From an uncultured Clostridia bacterium (GTDB lineage Bacteria; Bacillota; Clostridia; Lachnospirales; Lachnospiraceae), in contig CAOKDX010000001.1 in NCBI GenBank assembly GCA_948467395.1, positions 124,001-188,000 on the forward strand: a stretch of 64,000 nucleotides of DNA. The letters run 5' to 3'. The notes beneath the pieces are model-generated. The model was given only the letters and a program-made list of their open reading frames with translations. It was not told the DNA's origin and made no database searches. The position numbers and the translations under genes were made by a program. Position 1 is the stretch's first letter, and each line of letters begins with the position of its first letter. Of this stretch, positions 53,964 to 63,754 are shown piece after piece.

Positions 53964-55316
53964 ATGAAATACATAGTGAGAATAGCAGAGGCGGTTCTTG
54001 CCGCCCTATTTGCGAATATATTTTTATTGGGCCATATCATACTTCTTTCCCGGATTGTATGGCTTGGCCTGGGGTTGTTGCTGATGACCCTGTTTGTAGT
54101 GATGAATATTGTGCCGTGTTATGCCAACTGGAAGCTGCAGAGCCCCCGGCTGAGAAATAATGCGGACGGCTGCGAGCTGCTGGAGATCTTTCTGATCTCT
54201 GCCGGAATATCTGTTGTATTCAATGTGTACTGGTGGTTGAAAGTCCTTCCGGCAGAAAGCCCCTGGGTTTGGACGGCGTGTGTGGGCAGTGCCGTTTGCT
54301 GTATACTGATAGAGGCGGTGGTCTTCTGGAACGGCATGATCCGAATTTACATTACCTCGGTACAGCTGGGGCTGAAGTGGCGGATTATCGGGGCGCTGTG
54401 CGGCATGATACCAGTGGTGAACCTGATCGTACTGGGAATCATGATCGGGATAGTGAGAAAAGAGGTCCGGGTTGAGAATAATAAGCTCCTGATGGATAAA
54501 GAGCGGGCGTCCCAGAAGCTGTGCCGGACAAAATACCCGGTGCTGCTTGTACATGGCGTATTTTTCCGTGATTCAAAGAATTTTAACTACTGGGGACGCA
54601 TTCCGGCTGAGCTGGAGGCAAACGGCGCCACACTATATTATGGAAATCATGGCTCTGCGGCATCGGTAGCGGACAGCGCCCGGGAGCTGGACGCCCGGAT
54701 CCGTCAGATCGTACGGGAAACCGGCTGTGGGAAGGTGAATATCATCGCTCATTCCAAGGGGGGGCTTGACTGCCGGTACGCTCTCTCGGAGCTGGGAACC
54801 CATCCTTTTGTGGCGAGCCTTACTACGATTAATACGCCTCACCGGGGGTGCCGGTTTGCGGATTATCTTTTGACGAAGATTCCGGAGAACCGGCAGCAGG
54901 CCATTGCCGGGGCTTATAACAGGACGCTTCGGAGACTGGGGGAGCCCTCGGCGGATTTTATGGCGGCAGTAAGGGATCTCACGGAGGAGGCGTGCCTGCG
55001 GCGGAATGAGGTCCTAAAGGACGCGCCGGAGGTGTACGGCCGGAGTGTGGGATCGAAACTCCGACATCCTTCCGGCGGGCGGTTTCCGTTGAATTTTTCC
55101 TGCCGGTTTGTCAAGAATTTTGATGAGAGCAATGACGGACTGGTGGGAGCGGCGTCCTTTGCCTGGGGTGAGGATTACCAGTTTGTGCAGGCGGAGGGCA
55201 AAAGGGGAATCTCACACGGCGATATGATCGATCTGAATCGTGAAAATTTCGACGGCTTTGATGTGAGGGAATTTTATGTGCGGATGATTAGCGGCCTGCG
55301 GGAGCGCGGGCTCTAG
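53964..55316 (+). CDS. Membrane-anchored lipase-like alpha/beta hydrolase
   Basis: The protein is 450 aa. Residues 1-165 contain four or five membrane helices (VRIAEAVLAALFANIFLLGH; LLMTLFVVMNIV). The hydrolase domain follows (about 190-450): YPVLLVHGVFFRD (oxyanion), VNIIAHSKGGLDCRYAL with the nucleophile Ser, TTINTPHRG, and a C-terminal His in GISHGDMID. It resembles Bacillus/Staphylococcus-type lipases with the elbow AHSKG instead of AHSMG. The active domain appears cytoplasmic if the helix count is even; topology is uncertain. It begins five bases after trpF. Substrate unknown. Confidence 0.8.
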   Translation: MKYIVRIAEAVLAALFANIFLLGHIILLSRIVWLGLGLLLMTLFVVMNIVPCYANWKLQSPRLRNNADGCELLEIFLISAGISVVFNVYWWLKVLPAESPWVWTACVGSAVCCILIEAVVFWNGMIRIYITSVQLGLKWRIIGALCGMIPVVNLIVLGIMIGIVRKEVRVENNKLLMDKERASQKLCRTKYPVLLVHGVFFRDSKNFNYWGRIPAELEANGATLYYGNHGSAASVADSARELDARIRQIVRETGCGKVNIIAHSKGGLDCRYALSELGTHPFVASLTTINTPHRGCRFADYLLTKIPENRQQAIAGAYNRTLRRLGEPSADFMAAVRDLTEEACLRRNEVLKDAPEVYGRSVGSKLRHPSGGRFPLNFSCRFVKNFDESNDGLVGAASFAWGEDYQFVQAEGKRGISHGDMIDLNRENFDGFDVREFYVRMISGLRERGL

Positions 55317-55344
55317 CAGTTCATCGGAAAGGAGCGGAGGAAAG

Positions 55345-57240
55345 ATGCAGAAAGAGGAAAGAAAATACCTGAGGCTTCTGGCGGAGAAATATCCTACCAG
55401 ACAGTCTGTGTGCCGGGAGATCATTAACCGCAATGCCATACTCAATCTGCCCAAGGGCACAGAGCATTTTATGAGTGATCTGCATGGCGAGTACGAGGCA
55501 TTCTATCATATATTAAATAACTGTTCCGGTGTGATAAAGGAAAAGGTCGACCTGCTGTTTGGAGATATTATGAGCCCTGCAGAACGGCAGGAGATCTGTA
55601 CCCTGATCTATTATCCCAGGGAGAAGCTGCGGATGCTGCGCAAGGAGAGGGAGCTTACGCCGGACTGGTACCGGATGCTGCTGAATGATCTGGTGGAGGT
55701 GGCCAAGCTGCTCTCCTCCAAATATACAAGATCCAAGGTGCGGAAAGCTATGCCGGAGGATTTTTCCTACATTATAGATGAACTTCTTCACGTCCAGAAG
55801 GATGAGGATGACAATCAGGTGGTCTATCATAAGAAAATTATTGATACGATCCTTAGCATAGAAAATGCGGATGAGTTTATCGTGGCGCTGGCCGGGCTTA
55901 TTAAGCGGCTGGCGGTGGATCATCTGCATATTGTGGGCGATATGTTTGACCGGGGCGCCAGCGCGGATAAGATACTGGATCTCCTTATGAGCCACCATTC
56001 CCTGGATATCGAGTGGGGGAACCACGATATATTGTGGATGGGGGCAGCGGCGGGGAGTAAGGCGTGCATCGCCAATGTGATCCGAAATAATCTTCGCTAC
56101 CAGAATACGGAAATACTGGAAAACGGATACGGCATCAGCCTGCGTCATCTGACGCTGTTCGCCATCCGGCATTACACGGGGGAAAACCCCATACAGAAGG
56201 CATGGAAGGCCATATCTGTTATGATGTTCAAGCTGGAGGGAAATATTATCCGGGAGCATCCGGAGTATGAAATGGAAAGCCGGCTTCTCCTGGAAAAGGT
56301 GGATCGGGAGAGAAGGGTTCTTGTCCTTGACGGCAGGGAATACGCCATGAAGGATGCCGAATTCCCCACTGTGGACCCGGAGGATCCCTACCGGCTGACG
56401 GAAGAGGAATGGGAGATCATGAAAGAACTGAAGACGGATTTCCTCAACAGCATCCGGCTTCAGCGCCATGTACGGTTTCTGTATGAGAAGGGGAGCATGT
56501 ACCGGATCTATAATGAGAATCTTCTCTATCACGGCTGTGTGCCAATGGATGAGGAGGGGAATTTTCAGGGCGTGACGATGGACGGCGTCACCTATCAGGG
56601 CAAGGCCTATCTGGACTTTGCGGACAGGGTGGCGAGACGGGCGTTTTCTGGAAAAAAGACGGCGTGGGATCTGGATTTTATGTGGTATCTCTGGTGCGGC
56701 AGGCTGTCGCCTCTGTGCGGGCGGCTTTTGAAGACCTTCGAGCGGACGTATCTGCTGGATGAGGAAACCTGGGAGGAGCCGAAGAACCCCTATTATAAGT
56801 TCTACGAGCAGGAAAGGACCTGCAATATGATCCTGCGGGAGTTCGGGCTGTATTCCGGCCTGTCTCATATTGTAAACGGCCATACGCCGGTTCTGACAGG
56901 AGAGGGGGAGCTTCCCATCCGCGCCGGGGGAAAGCTGCTGGTGATCGACGGCGGATTCTGCTCAGATTATCACAAGAAAACCGGGATCGCCGGCTATACG
57001 CTGATCTATAATTCCCATGGTCTGCGGATTATGGCACACCAGCCCTTTGAGACCATTCAGAAGGCGATGAAGGATAACCTGGATATTGAATCGGAATCCC
57101 AGCTGATCGAGACAGAGAAAGCCCGCGTTATGGTAAAGGATACCGATATTGGAAGGGAGATCTGTGAGCATATCTCGGATCTTGAGAGGCTTCTCAGGGG
57201 ATACCGGAGCGGGGAGATTAAGGAGCGGCGGATTCGATAG
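55345..57240 (+). CDS. fbp: Fructose-1,6-bisphosphatase, class III
   Basis: The protein is 631 aa, normal for class III. The metallophosphatase motifs are SDLHGEYEAF, IVGDMFDRGA, IEWGNHD and VNGHTPV. It hydrolyses fructose-1,6-bisphosphate in gluconeogenesis; this Mn-dependent class is typical of Firmicutes. GGAGCGGAGG lies six bases before ATG. It starts 28 bases after the lipase-like gene on the same strand. Confidence 0.96.
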   Translation: MQKEERKYLRLLAEKYPTRQSVCREIINRNAILNLPKGTEHFMSDLHGEYEAFYHILNNCSGVIKEKVDLLFGDIMSPAERQEICTLIYYPREKLRMLRKERELTPDWYRMLLNDLVEVAKLLSSKYTRSKVRKAMPEDFSYIIDELLHVQKDEDDNQVVYHKKIIDTILSIENADEFIVALAGLIKRLAVDHLHIVGDMFDRGASADKILDLLMSHHSLDIEWGNHDILWMGAAAGSKACIANVIRNNLRYQNTEILENGYGISLRHLTLFAIRHYTGENPIQKAWKAISVMMFKLEGNIIREHPEYEMESRLLLEKVDRERRVLVLDGREYAMKDAEFPTVDPEDPYRLTEEEWEIMKELKTDFLNSIRLQRHVRFLYEKGSMYRIYNENLLYHGCVPMDEEGNFQGVTMDGVTYQGKAYLDFADRVARRAFSGKKTAWDLDFMWYLWCGRLSPLCGRLLKTFERTYLLDEETWEEPKNPYYKFYEQERTCNMILREFGLYSGLSHIVNGHTPVLTGEGELPIRAGGKLLVIDGGFCSDYHKKTGIAGYTLIYNSHGLRIMAHQPFETIQKAMKDNLDIESESQLIETEKARVMVKDTDIGREICEHISDLERLLRGYRSGEIKERRIR

Positions 57241-57271
57241 GGAAGGGGCTGCACAAGAAAATAAATTTCGA

Positions 57272-57300
57272 TTGCCTTCGTGCCATGAGTGTGATAAAAT
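57272..57300 (+). promoter_or_regulatory. Promoter of the GH43 exoprotein gene
   Basis: TTGCCT (57272-57277), 17-base spacer and TAAAAT (57295-57300), about 40 bases before the start codon; AAGGAGG is the ribosome site. Confidence 0.6.
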
Positions 57301-57341
57301 CCATCTATATTATTATTCACTTTTAAGGAGGGCACTATCAT

Positions 57342-60300
57342 ATGAGAGGTTGGAAAAGACGCGCATTTGGCGCCATTATGGCGGCAGTGCTGGCACTGGG
57401 CAGTATCTCATATCCGGGGACAGCGGATCGGACAGCCGCAGCAGGCAGTGGTGATGCCGTGCTGACAGATGAGAAACAGCTGGGCGGATATAGTGATAAA
57501 CTGGCATACCAGAGGGTGGGGGTACACGATCCGTCCATTATACAGGATCCAGAGACAAAACGGTATTATCTTTTCGGATCGCACTGTGCATGGGCGTATT
57601 CGGATGACCTGAAGAACTGGACATCATTTACAAATAATGTGACAGAGGCATCGGCGGTAACTATTTTTAAAGATGAGATCGCATGGTGCAGAAAGGCAGA
57701 TTCTGGTTATGCTGTTGCGGGGAATCTGTGGGCGCCGGACATTGTGTGGAGCGAGCCCATGAAGAAATGGTGTATGTATATGAGCATCAACGGACCGGAC
57801 TGGAATTCAACCATATCGCTCCTGACAGCGGACCGTCTGGACGGAAACTGGACATATGTGGGGCCTGTGATCCAGTCAGGTATGTCCAAGAAATACGGTG
57901 TTACTTTTGATTTTACAAAGGTGACTGGCGAATCCACGGTTCCGGCACGCTATACCGATAATGTCAGCAGGGGCGGTAATCCGACGCTGGAGGCTCATGC
58001 CATTGACCCCTGCGTCGTCTATGACGACAAGGGCGATCTTTGGATGTCATATGGCTCCTGGTCAGGCGGAATCTCCATGATCAGGCTGGATCCGAAAACC
58101 GGTCTCAGGGATTATGGCACTTCCTATAAGGACACAGGAAATAAGGCGGGCGAGGACGGACTGATATCCGATCCCTACACGGGATATAAAATAGCGGGAG
58201 GTACCGCAGTCAGCGGGGAGGGCTCCTATATACAGAAGATCGGGGAATATTATTTCCTGTTTATGTCCTATGGCGGTTACGATCCCAAGGGCGGCTATAA
58301 TATGAGGGTATTCCGCTCCAGGGAAGTCAAAGGCCCCTATCTGGATGTTCTGGGAAAGGATGCAAGGACGGTGGTGAACAGCAGGGCGGGAGACACTGTG
58401 GGCAACACGGGGATGCGCCTGATCAGCTATTATAAGTGGAACTTTGCTCCTTACGGCTATACGGCCCAGGGACATAACTCGGCCATTGTGGATCCGGACA
58501 GCGGTAAGGCCTTTGTCATCTATCACAATAAATTCAATGATGGCACGGCGGCCCATGAGGTGCGGAATCATCAGCTGCTGGTGAACGAGGACGGCTGGAT
58601 TCTGGCGGCGCCTTTTGAATACGCAGGGGAGACCGTATCAGAAAAAGGATATTCCCAGGAGCTTTTTACCGGGGACTATGGCATTATGTTCCAGAGACAA
58701 AATGTTGATGCAGCAAAGCTGGCATGTGAAACAGAGCAGAGTATCCGGCTGGAATCCGGGACAGCGGTGAAAGATGATGCAGGCAAGGTAACTGGGTACA
58801 CAGGAAATATAACAGGAGGCTATGAGGGAACCTGGACTTCGAAGGCAGGGACACCATATGTTTCCCTAAAGATCGGCACGACAACATATAAGGGCGTATT
58901 TTGTGAAGGCACCATAGATGAAACAGATGTCAGCGCCATGACCTTTACCGCAGTGGGGGACAACAACCAGGAATGCCTGTGGGGATATAAGGTAAAGGAT
59001 CCTACCCAGGCCATCCGGCTGACGCTGGACAAACAGATTCAGTTTCCAGATACTGTTGTGAAAAATCTTACGCTGCCTGCATACGGTGTGGGCGGGAGCA
59101 GGATTACATGGAAGAGCAACAGTGTGGCGGTCTCGGATGACGGCAAAGTATTCCGTCTGAATGAAGATGCTGCCGCCGGCCTGACTGCTGCGGTTTCCTG
59201 CGGCGGCTATGAGTATTCCAGGCATTATACATTTACTGTATCGGGAAGTAAAACGCTTTCCAGACAGACAGAGATCCCGCTGAAAACTTTTTATAAGGAT
59301 AAGGAACTGGATCTGTCATCGCTGAAACAGGGGAAGTGTCCGGGCTTTGCCAATCCATATCATAATACGGCAGAGGACATCTCCAATGGGGTGGTTATCC
59401 GCTTTGATGTAACAAGGACGGCAGCTTCCGACCGTCTGAGCAATATAATTTCATTTAATAATAAACTGGGGAAACTGTATTTTACCGGTGGAAGTTATCT
59501 CGGCTTTAATGATTTTAACGATCATTATTTCGATGCCAATTTGAAATCCGGATTTAATGCCGGAACAGATTACCTGGAGACGAATAAGAAGATTACCATC
59601 CAGATGGAAATTACCGCGAAGGGTGTGGTGGTGTCCAAGGATGGCAAAGAAATCTATTCCACAGCAACGCTGAAGGCGGGGACGACAGAAGGTGGTTTTA
59701 GCAATAATAATCCAGAGGCGGCTGTTCTTTCGTGGATTAAATCTGCGCCGGAGCTGAACTTTGGCTCAGGGAATTTCTGGCCGGATCTTATCTTTAAGGG
59801 AAAGATCAGCAATGTGGTATGTTCCTATATCCAGCCTGCCATGGCAGTGAATGGTGGTTCTTCCTCTCTGTCCGGTGTGTATACACAGGACTATGAAAGG
59901 GTAACGGATGTCAGTCAGGAATGGGCATCGACGAATGCTCCGGGAAACCTTTCCATTAAATCGGATGCCGTCCACGGAAATTATGTTGATTATGATTTTA
60001 CCGGAGAATCCGGAACGAACAGCAGGGGAGCGCATTCCTACTTTGGCGACACCGATGGGTTCCAGATGCCGGAGAAGTATCAGCTGGAATATGATATGGC
60101 ATTAAAGGCTGGAAACAACCAGTCGGGTCAGGTGGCAGTAGTGACAGACCAGTGCGCATATAATGATAAAAATGAAAATAATGGTTTGGCCGGCGGATTT
60201 ATATTTAAGCTTGTGTCACAGCCTGGCTCTGAGACATGGACGGTGGAAAATGCTGTGAATGAGCCAAAGACGGCAGCGATTCCAAGATCGACGTGGGTTC

Positions 60301-62111
60301 ATGTGACATTGACCGGTACGAAGGGCCAGACAGCGGCCCATTTGACCATTACAAATGAGAGCGGTGCAAAATTGTATGACGGCGATGTGACGGCGACAGA
60401 CGGCGGCAACATTAAGGGGCTGTATCTTCTGGCCGGACGTTATCAGGCGTCCTATCAGATTGATAATATTGCCCTGAAAGAACAGGGAGGCGATTATGCT
60501 GACCTGACCGGCTATAAAAATGTGCTGGAACGGGCGAAGCAGTTTGTGGCGCTTCAGGAAAAAACACCATGTTTTACAACGGAATCTTATCAGGCGTTAA
60601 TGGGAGCGGTTGATACAGCGGAGAAAACAGTGACAGAAAGTATGCCTTCTTCCCAGCAAAATGTAGTGGATGCCCAGACAGATGCCATTGCGGCAGCCAT
60701 CGATGGCCTGAAACGCAAGGTCTGTACGGTGAAGGTGGAACCATCAGAGAATGGTTCTGTAAAGGGACTGCAGGGAGACGGACAGTATAATGCCGGGGAC
60801 TGCCTGTATCTGACAGCACAGCCGGCAGCCGGTTATGTATTCAGCGGCTGGCAGATTGGATCTGAGATGGCAGGCAGAAACATAACATATACTGCTCTTG
60901 TCTTAGATGACGTGACGATAAAGGCTGTTTTTGTAAAATCAGTTGATCTTACAGAATTTAATAAAGTCCTGAAAGAGGCGGAGGAAAAGGTTGCAGAAAC
61001 AATTTATACGGATGAATCATTACTCAATCTACAGAATGCCATTATGTTGGCCCGGGCAGAAGTATTGACGGCAACAGAGCAGAGCGTTGTGGATAAACAT
61101 ATTGCTGCCCTGAAAAAGGCCATGGAAGATTTGGAAAAGGATCCGGCAAAGGAGGAGCTGGTGATTCCAACGGTGGATGCCGTCACATACCAGTTTCATC
61201 TGACGCTGGCTATGATTCCACTGCCCGAGGGATGGGAATGGAAACAGCCGGACACGAAGCTGAGTGCCGGAACGAGAAAATATGCCGTTGTATTTACCAA
61301 AACAGATCGGGAAGCTGAAGTGACAGTAACGGTGAATAAAGCAAAGGATCCAAGCTATGCACTGCCCGGGGGCCTGGGCGGCACAGAGGGAACTCCATTG
61401 AGCGCCCTTGTCCTGCCGGCACAGTGGCAGTGGAAAAATCCGTCCCAGGTGCTGGCCAAGGATAAGACAGCTTATACAGCGGTCTTTACCCACTCTTCCG
61501 GGAATTATGAACCGCTAGAGGTGGAGGTGCCGGTGAAGGTTACCCCTGCTGCCGGCGGCAATACAGGAGGAAATAACGGCGGCGATGGAAACAACAATGG
61601 AACGGCAGGGCAAAATCCCACGATCAGTTTGAATAGGGATAAAGTCACTCTATATACAGGTAAAGTTTCTAAGAGTGCAGTAATGAAAGCTGCTGTAACA
61701 GGGACATCCTCCAACGTTACCTGGACATCCTCCAACAAAAAGGTGGCAACGGTAACAAACGGCACGATAAAAGCAGTGAATAAGGGAACTGCCGTGATCA
61801 CGGCTGCAGCGAATGGAGTGTCTGCCACAGTAAAGGTAACAGTAAAGAATCCTTCGCTTAAAGTAAAGAAGGGGAAAAAATCAGTCAGCAAGGTGACGGT
61901 TAAGAAGAAAAAGTCAGTAAAACTGAAGGTGGCTGTCTCGCCGGCTAAATCAGGAATCAGTCTTGCGAAACTCTCTGCAAAGAATAAAAAGATCGCTAAG
62001 GCCACATTAAAGAGCGGCACACTGACGATCAAGGGTAAGAAGAAGGGCAAGTTTACACTTAAGATCAAGAGCGGCAAGGCAGTGAAGTCCGTCAAGGTGA
62101 CAATTAAATAG
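57342..62111 (+). CDS. Large secreted GH43 arabinanase-like multidomain protein
   Basis: The protein is 1589 aa. A signal peptide covers about 1-34. The GH43 five-blade propeller (about 55-430) has VHDPSIIQDP (catalytic Asp), NLWAPDIVW, EAHAIDPCVVYDDKGDLWMS and GPYLD; then a GH43 C-terminal barrel-like domain (about 440-565), Ig-like and LamG-like regions (about 570-1050), FIVAR-type helical modules (about 1055-1120 and 1195-1265), an InlB-type repeat (KVEPSENGSVKGLQG), strand repeats with Trp, a Gly/Asn linker, a Big_2 domain (WTSSNKKVATVTNG) and a Lys-rich tail. It should cleave alpha-1,5-arabinan or a related pentosan outside the cell; the basic tail may hold it to the wall. Confidence 0.9.
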   Translation: MRGWKRRAFGAIMAAVLALGSISYPGTADRTAAAGSGDAVLTDEKQLGGYSDKLAYQRVGVHDPSIIQDPETKRYYLFGSHCAWAYSDDLKNWTSFTNNVTEASAVTIFKDEIAWCRKADSGYAVAGNLWAPDIVWSEPMKKWCMYMSINGPDWNSTISLLTADRLDGNWTYVGPVIQSGMSKKYGVTFDFTKVTGESTVPARYTDNVSRGGNPTLEAHAIDPCVVYDDKGDLWMSYGSWSGGISMIRLDPKTGLRDYGTSYKDTGNKAGEDGLISDPYTGYKIAGGTAVSGEGSYIQKIGEYYFLFMSYGGYDPKGGYNMRVFRSREVKGPYLDVLGKDARTVVNSRAGDTVGNTGMRLISYYKWNFAPYGYTAQGHNSAIVDPDSGKAFVIYHNKFNDGTAAHEVRNHQLLVNEDGWILAAPFEYAGETVSEKGYSQELFTGDYGIMFQRQNVDAAKLACETEQSIRLESGTAVKDDAGKVTGYTGNITGGYEGTWTSKAGTPYVSLKIGTTTYKGVFCEGTIDETDVSAMTFTAVGDNNQECLWGYKVKDPTQAIRLTLDKQIQFPDTVVKNLTLPAYGVGGSRITWKSNSVAVSDDGKVFRLNEDAAAGLTAAVSCGGYEYSRHYTFTVSGSKTLSRQTEIPLKTFYKDKELDLSSLKQGKCPGFANPYHNTAEDISNGVVIRFDVTRTAASDRLSNIISFNNKLGKLYFTGGSYLGFNDFNDHYFDANLKSGFNAGTDYLETNKKITIQMEITAKGVVVSKDGKEIYSTATLKAGTTEGGFSNNNPEAAVLSWIKSAPELNFGSGNFWPDLIFKGKISNVVCSYIQPAMAVNGGSSSLSGVYTQDYERVTDVSQEWASTNAPGNLSIKSDAVHGNYVDYDFTGESGTNSRGAHSYFGDTDGFQMPEKYQLEYDMALKAGNNQSGQVAVVTDQCAYNDKNENNGLAGGFIFKLVSQPGSETWTVENAVNEPKTAAIPRSTWVHVTLTGTKGQTAAHLTITNESGAKLYDGDVTATDGGNIKGLYLLAGRYQASYQIDNIALKEQGGDYADLTGYKNVLERAKQFVALQEKTPCFTTESYQALMGAVDTAEKTVTESMPSSQQNVVDAQTDAIAAAIDGLKRKVCTVKVEPSENGSVKGLQGDGQYNAGDCLYLTAQPAAGYVFSGWQIGSEMAGRNITYTALVLDDVTIKAVFVKSVDLTEFNKVLKEAEEKVAETIYTDESLLNLQNAIMLARAEVLTATEQSVVDKHIAALKKAMEDLEKDPAKEELVIPTVDAVTYQFHLTLAMIPLPEGWEWKQPDTKLSAGTRKYAVVFTKTDREAEVTVTVNKAKDPSYALPGGLGGTEGTPLSALVLPAQWQWKNPSQVLAKDKTAYTAVFTHSSGNYEPLEVEVPVKVTPAAGGNTGGNNGGDGNNNGTAGQNPTISLNRDKVTLYTGKVSKSAVMKAAVTGTSSNVTWTSSNKKVATVTNGTIKAVNKGTAVITAAANGVSATVKVTVKNPSLKVKKGKKSVSKVTVKKKKSVKLKVAVSPAKSGISLAKLSAKNKKIAKATLKSGTLTIKGKKKGKFTLKIKSGKAVKSVKVTIK

Positions 62112-62130
62112 AATCAGGGCAATTAATATG

Positions 62131-62169
62131 GGGAGTATCGTGAATTAATTCACGGTACTCCTTTTTTTA
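62131..62169 (+). terminator. Terminator of the GH43 gene
   Basis: GGAGTATCGTGAATT and AATTCACGGTACTCC (about 62132-62162, one mismatch) are followed by seven T. Confidence 0.85.
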
Positions 62170-62200
62170 TTCATTTAACGGGGCGATGACCGGGCCTGTT

Positions 62201-62263
62201 CGTCTGAACAACCAAAAATCCGTCTGAACAACCGTTGACTTTCCAGATAATGTGTTTTACACT
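62201..62263 (+). promoter_or_regulatory. Direct repeats and promoter before the Rpn-like gene
   Basis: CGTCTGAACAACC occurs at 62201-62213 and 62221-62233, 20 bases apart (two helical turns), right before TTGACT (62235-62240), 17 bases and TACACT (62258-62263). This is a plausible activator-binding arrangement. A perfect inverted repeat TTTACACTT-ag-AAGTGTAAA overlaps the -10 region (62256-62275). Confidence 0.55.
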
Positions 62264-62355
62264 TAGAAGTGTAAATAAATGTTTAAAAGAGCAGCATGAC
62301 CGGTTGTGGTACTCCGAGGAAACGGTTTGTCATTTTTATTCGTAAGGATGATTTG

Positions 62356-62389
62356 CTCCATGGCGAAGATTTGGACCCGCCATGGAGCC
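62356..62389. repeat. Inverted repeat in the leader of the Rpn-like gene
   Basis: Near-perfect arms GCTCCATGGCG and CGCCATGGAGC (about 62356-62389) surround a 12-base loop. The right arm contains the ATG at 62382, so this hairpin would mask that start and favour the TTG at 62412. Confidence 0.6.
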
Positions 62390-62411
62390 AGAACAGGGAA
62401 AGGAGTACATA

Positions 62412-63473
62412 TTGAAGAAAGATTTAAGTACTAAGGGATTACTGGAATATCCGGATGTTTTTGCAGATATTGGAAATGTCTGCCTGTTTGGCGGGAAAAA
62501 ATATATCAGACCCGAGAATCTTGAACTGTGTCCACAGCAGACGGTGTATAAAGAAGCGGATGGGGCGCTCCATGAACACAGAGGGGACATTCGGATGCGT
62601 CTGAAAGAAAATGGTTTGGAGTTAGCGATACTGCATGTGGAAAACCAAAGTGAATTGTCCAATATTATGCCTCTGCGAGATATGGGTTATGTTTACAGCG
62701 GGTATCAGGAACAGATTCGCAGATTAAAGGATATAAACAGGAAGACGGGATTATTTTACGGCATGAAAGAAATCGGAGAAGATCAAAAGCTTCACCCGGT
62801 GGTATCACTTATTTTGTATTATGGAACAGATGAATGGATGGGGCCTTCCTGTCTGATGGATATGCTGGATCTGCCATCCGAAGAACGGGATCATTGGCTT
62901 TCCATAGTACAGGACTATAAGATTCATCTGATTGATCTGGGACGTCAGAGTGATGAACTGGTCAGTCAATATGAGTCTGACCTGTGGTATATTATTAAAT
63001 GCCTGAAATGTGGAAAGGATAAAGAGAAGTACAAAAGTTTTCTGACAGAAGGAATTGGCCGCAGGATGGACCATCCGGAGGCTGTGATTGATATGATTAC
63101 GGCATTTGCAGGAAAGACAAAGGCCAAATTGTTAGCAGAACAGATAATTAATCAGCAAAGAGATAAGGGAGGCGACTGCACTATGTATTCTTTTTTGGAT
63201 TATTTTGAGGAAGTTGGCCTGGAAAAGGGCATTGAAAGAGGGATTGAACAAGGGATTCAACAGGGAATAGAACGGGGAATTGAGCAGGGAATTGAGCGGG
63301 GAATGAAAGAGGGAATGGAAAAAGGGCAGGAAAAGATTTATTATCGAATGTTCAGTAATAATAGAACGCCCGAAGACATCAGTGAGTTTACAGGAGATCC
63401 TGTTGATTATCTGAATGAACTTCACGAAAAATATCTGGCGGCAGTCCGGGAGGAAAATAAATACGAGACGTAA
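62412..63473 (+). CDS. Rpn-family (PD-(D/E)XK) recombination-promoting nuclease
   Basis: The protein is about 353 aa. The N-terminus KGLLEYPDVFADIGNVCLFGG is typical of Rpn/YhgA-like nucleases. The nuclease core has HRGDIRMRL and ELAILHVENQSE (Asp...ExQ-type active site), then PVVSLILYYGTDEWMGP. Near the C-terminus a run of G-[IM]-x-x repeats (GIERGIEQGIQQGIERG and onward, about 267-300) is a feature of the family and may vary in number. These enzymes cut DNA and promote RecA-independent recombination. AAAGGAG lies six bases before TTG 62412; the ATG at 62382 has no site and lies in a hairpin. Confidence 0.85.
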   Translation: MKKDLSTKGLLEYPDVFADIGNVCLFGGKKYIRPENLELCPQQTVYKEADGALHEHRGDIRMRLKENGLELAILHVENQSELSNIMPLRDMGYVYSGYQEQIRRLKDINRKTGLFYGMKEIGEDQKLHPVVSLILYYGTDEWMGPSCLMDMLDLPSEERDHWLSIVQDYKIHLIDLGRQSDELVSQYESDLWYIIKCLKCGKDKEKYKSFLTEGIGRRMDHPEAVIDMITAFAGKTKAKLLAEQIINQQRDKGGDCTMYSFLDYFEEVGLEKGIERGIEQGIQQGIERGIEQGIERGMKEGMEKGQEKIYYRMFSNNRTPEDISEFTGDPVDYLNELHEKYLAAVREENKYET

Positions 63474-63501
63474 AAGAAAGCATTCGGACAGCTTAACGGT
63501 G

Positions 63502-63543
63502 CATCTGATCCTTGTAATATGCAGGGATCAGATGTTTTTTTGT
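63502..63543 (+). terminator. Terminator of the Rpn-like gene
   Basis: CATCTGATCC (63502-63511) pairs with GGATCAGATG (63525-63534), followed by nine T. Confidence 0.88.
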
Positions 63544-63754
63544 TCTAATGAATTTTTTGTGCAGTTTATACAAATTATTCATGAAATTAAAATTAAATTT
63601 GTGCGGAATTGATTGACGTAAAATCACATCTGTAATATAATTATTCACAAATAAAGAGAGAGGATGTGCACGGCAGAAAGAAGGAGGGACAAGGGAAGGC
63701 GCGGGTGCACAGGATACTGCAAACATTACGAAAAGACAGAAGGAAGGTATCGGA

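Noticed and set aside
55513-56883. 456-codon frame opposite fbp
   Set aside because: Antisense shadow; fbp has all class III motifs and a good start.
63224-63320. Repeat tract as a CRISPR or minisatellite array
   Set aside because: The units are 12-base and coding (GIEx), within an intact Rpn-like gene; there are no spacers.
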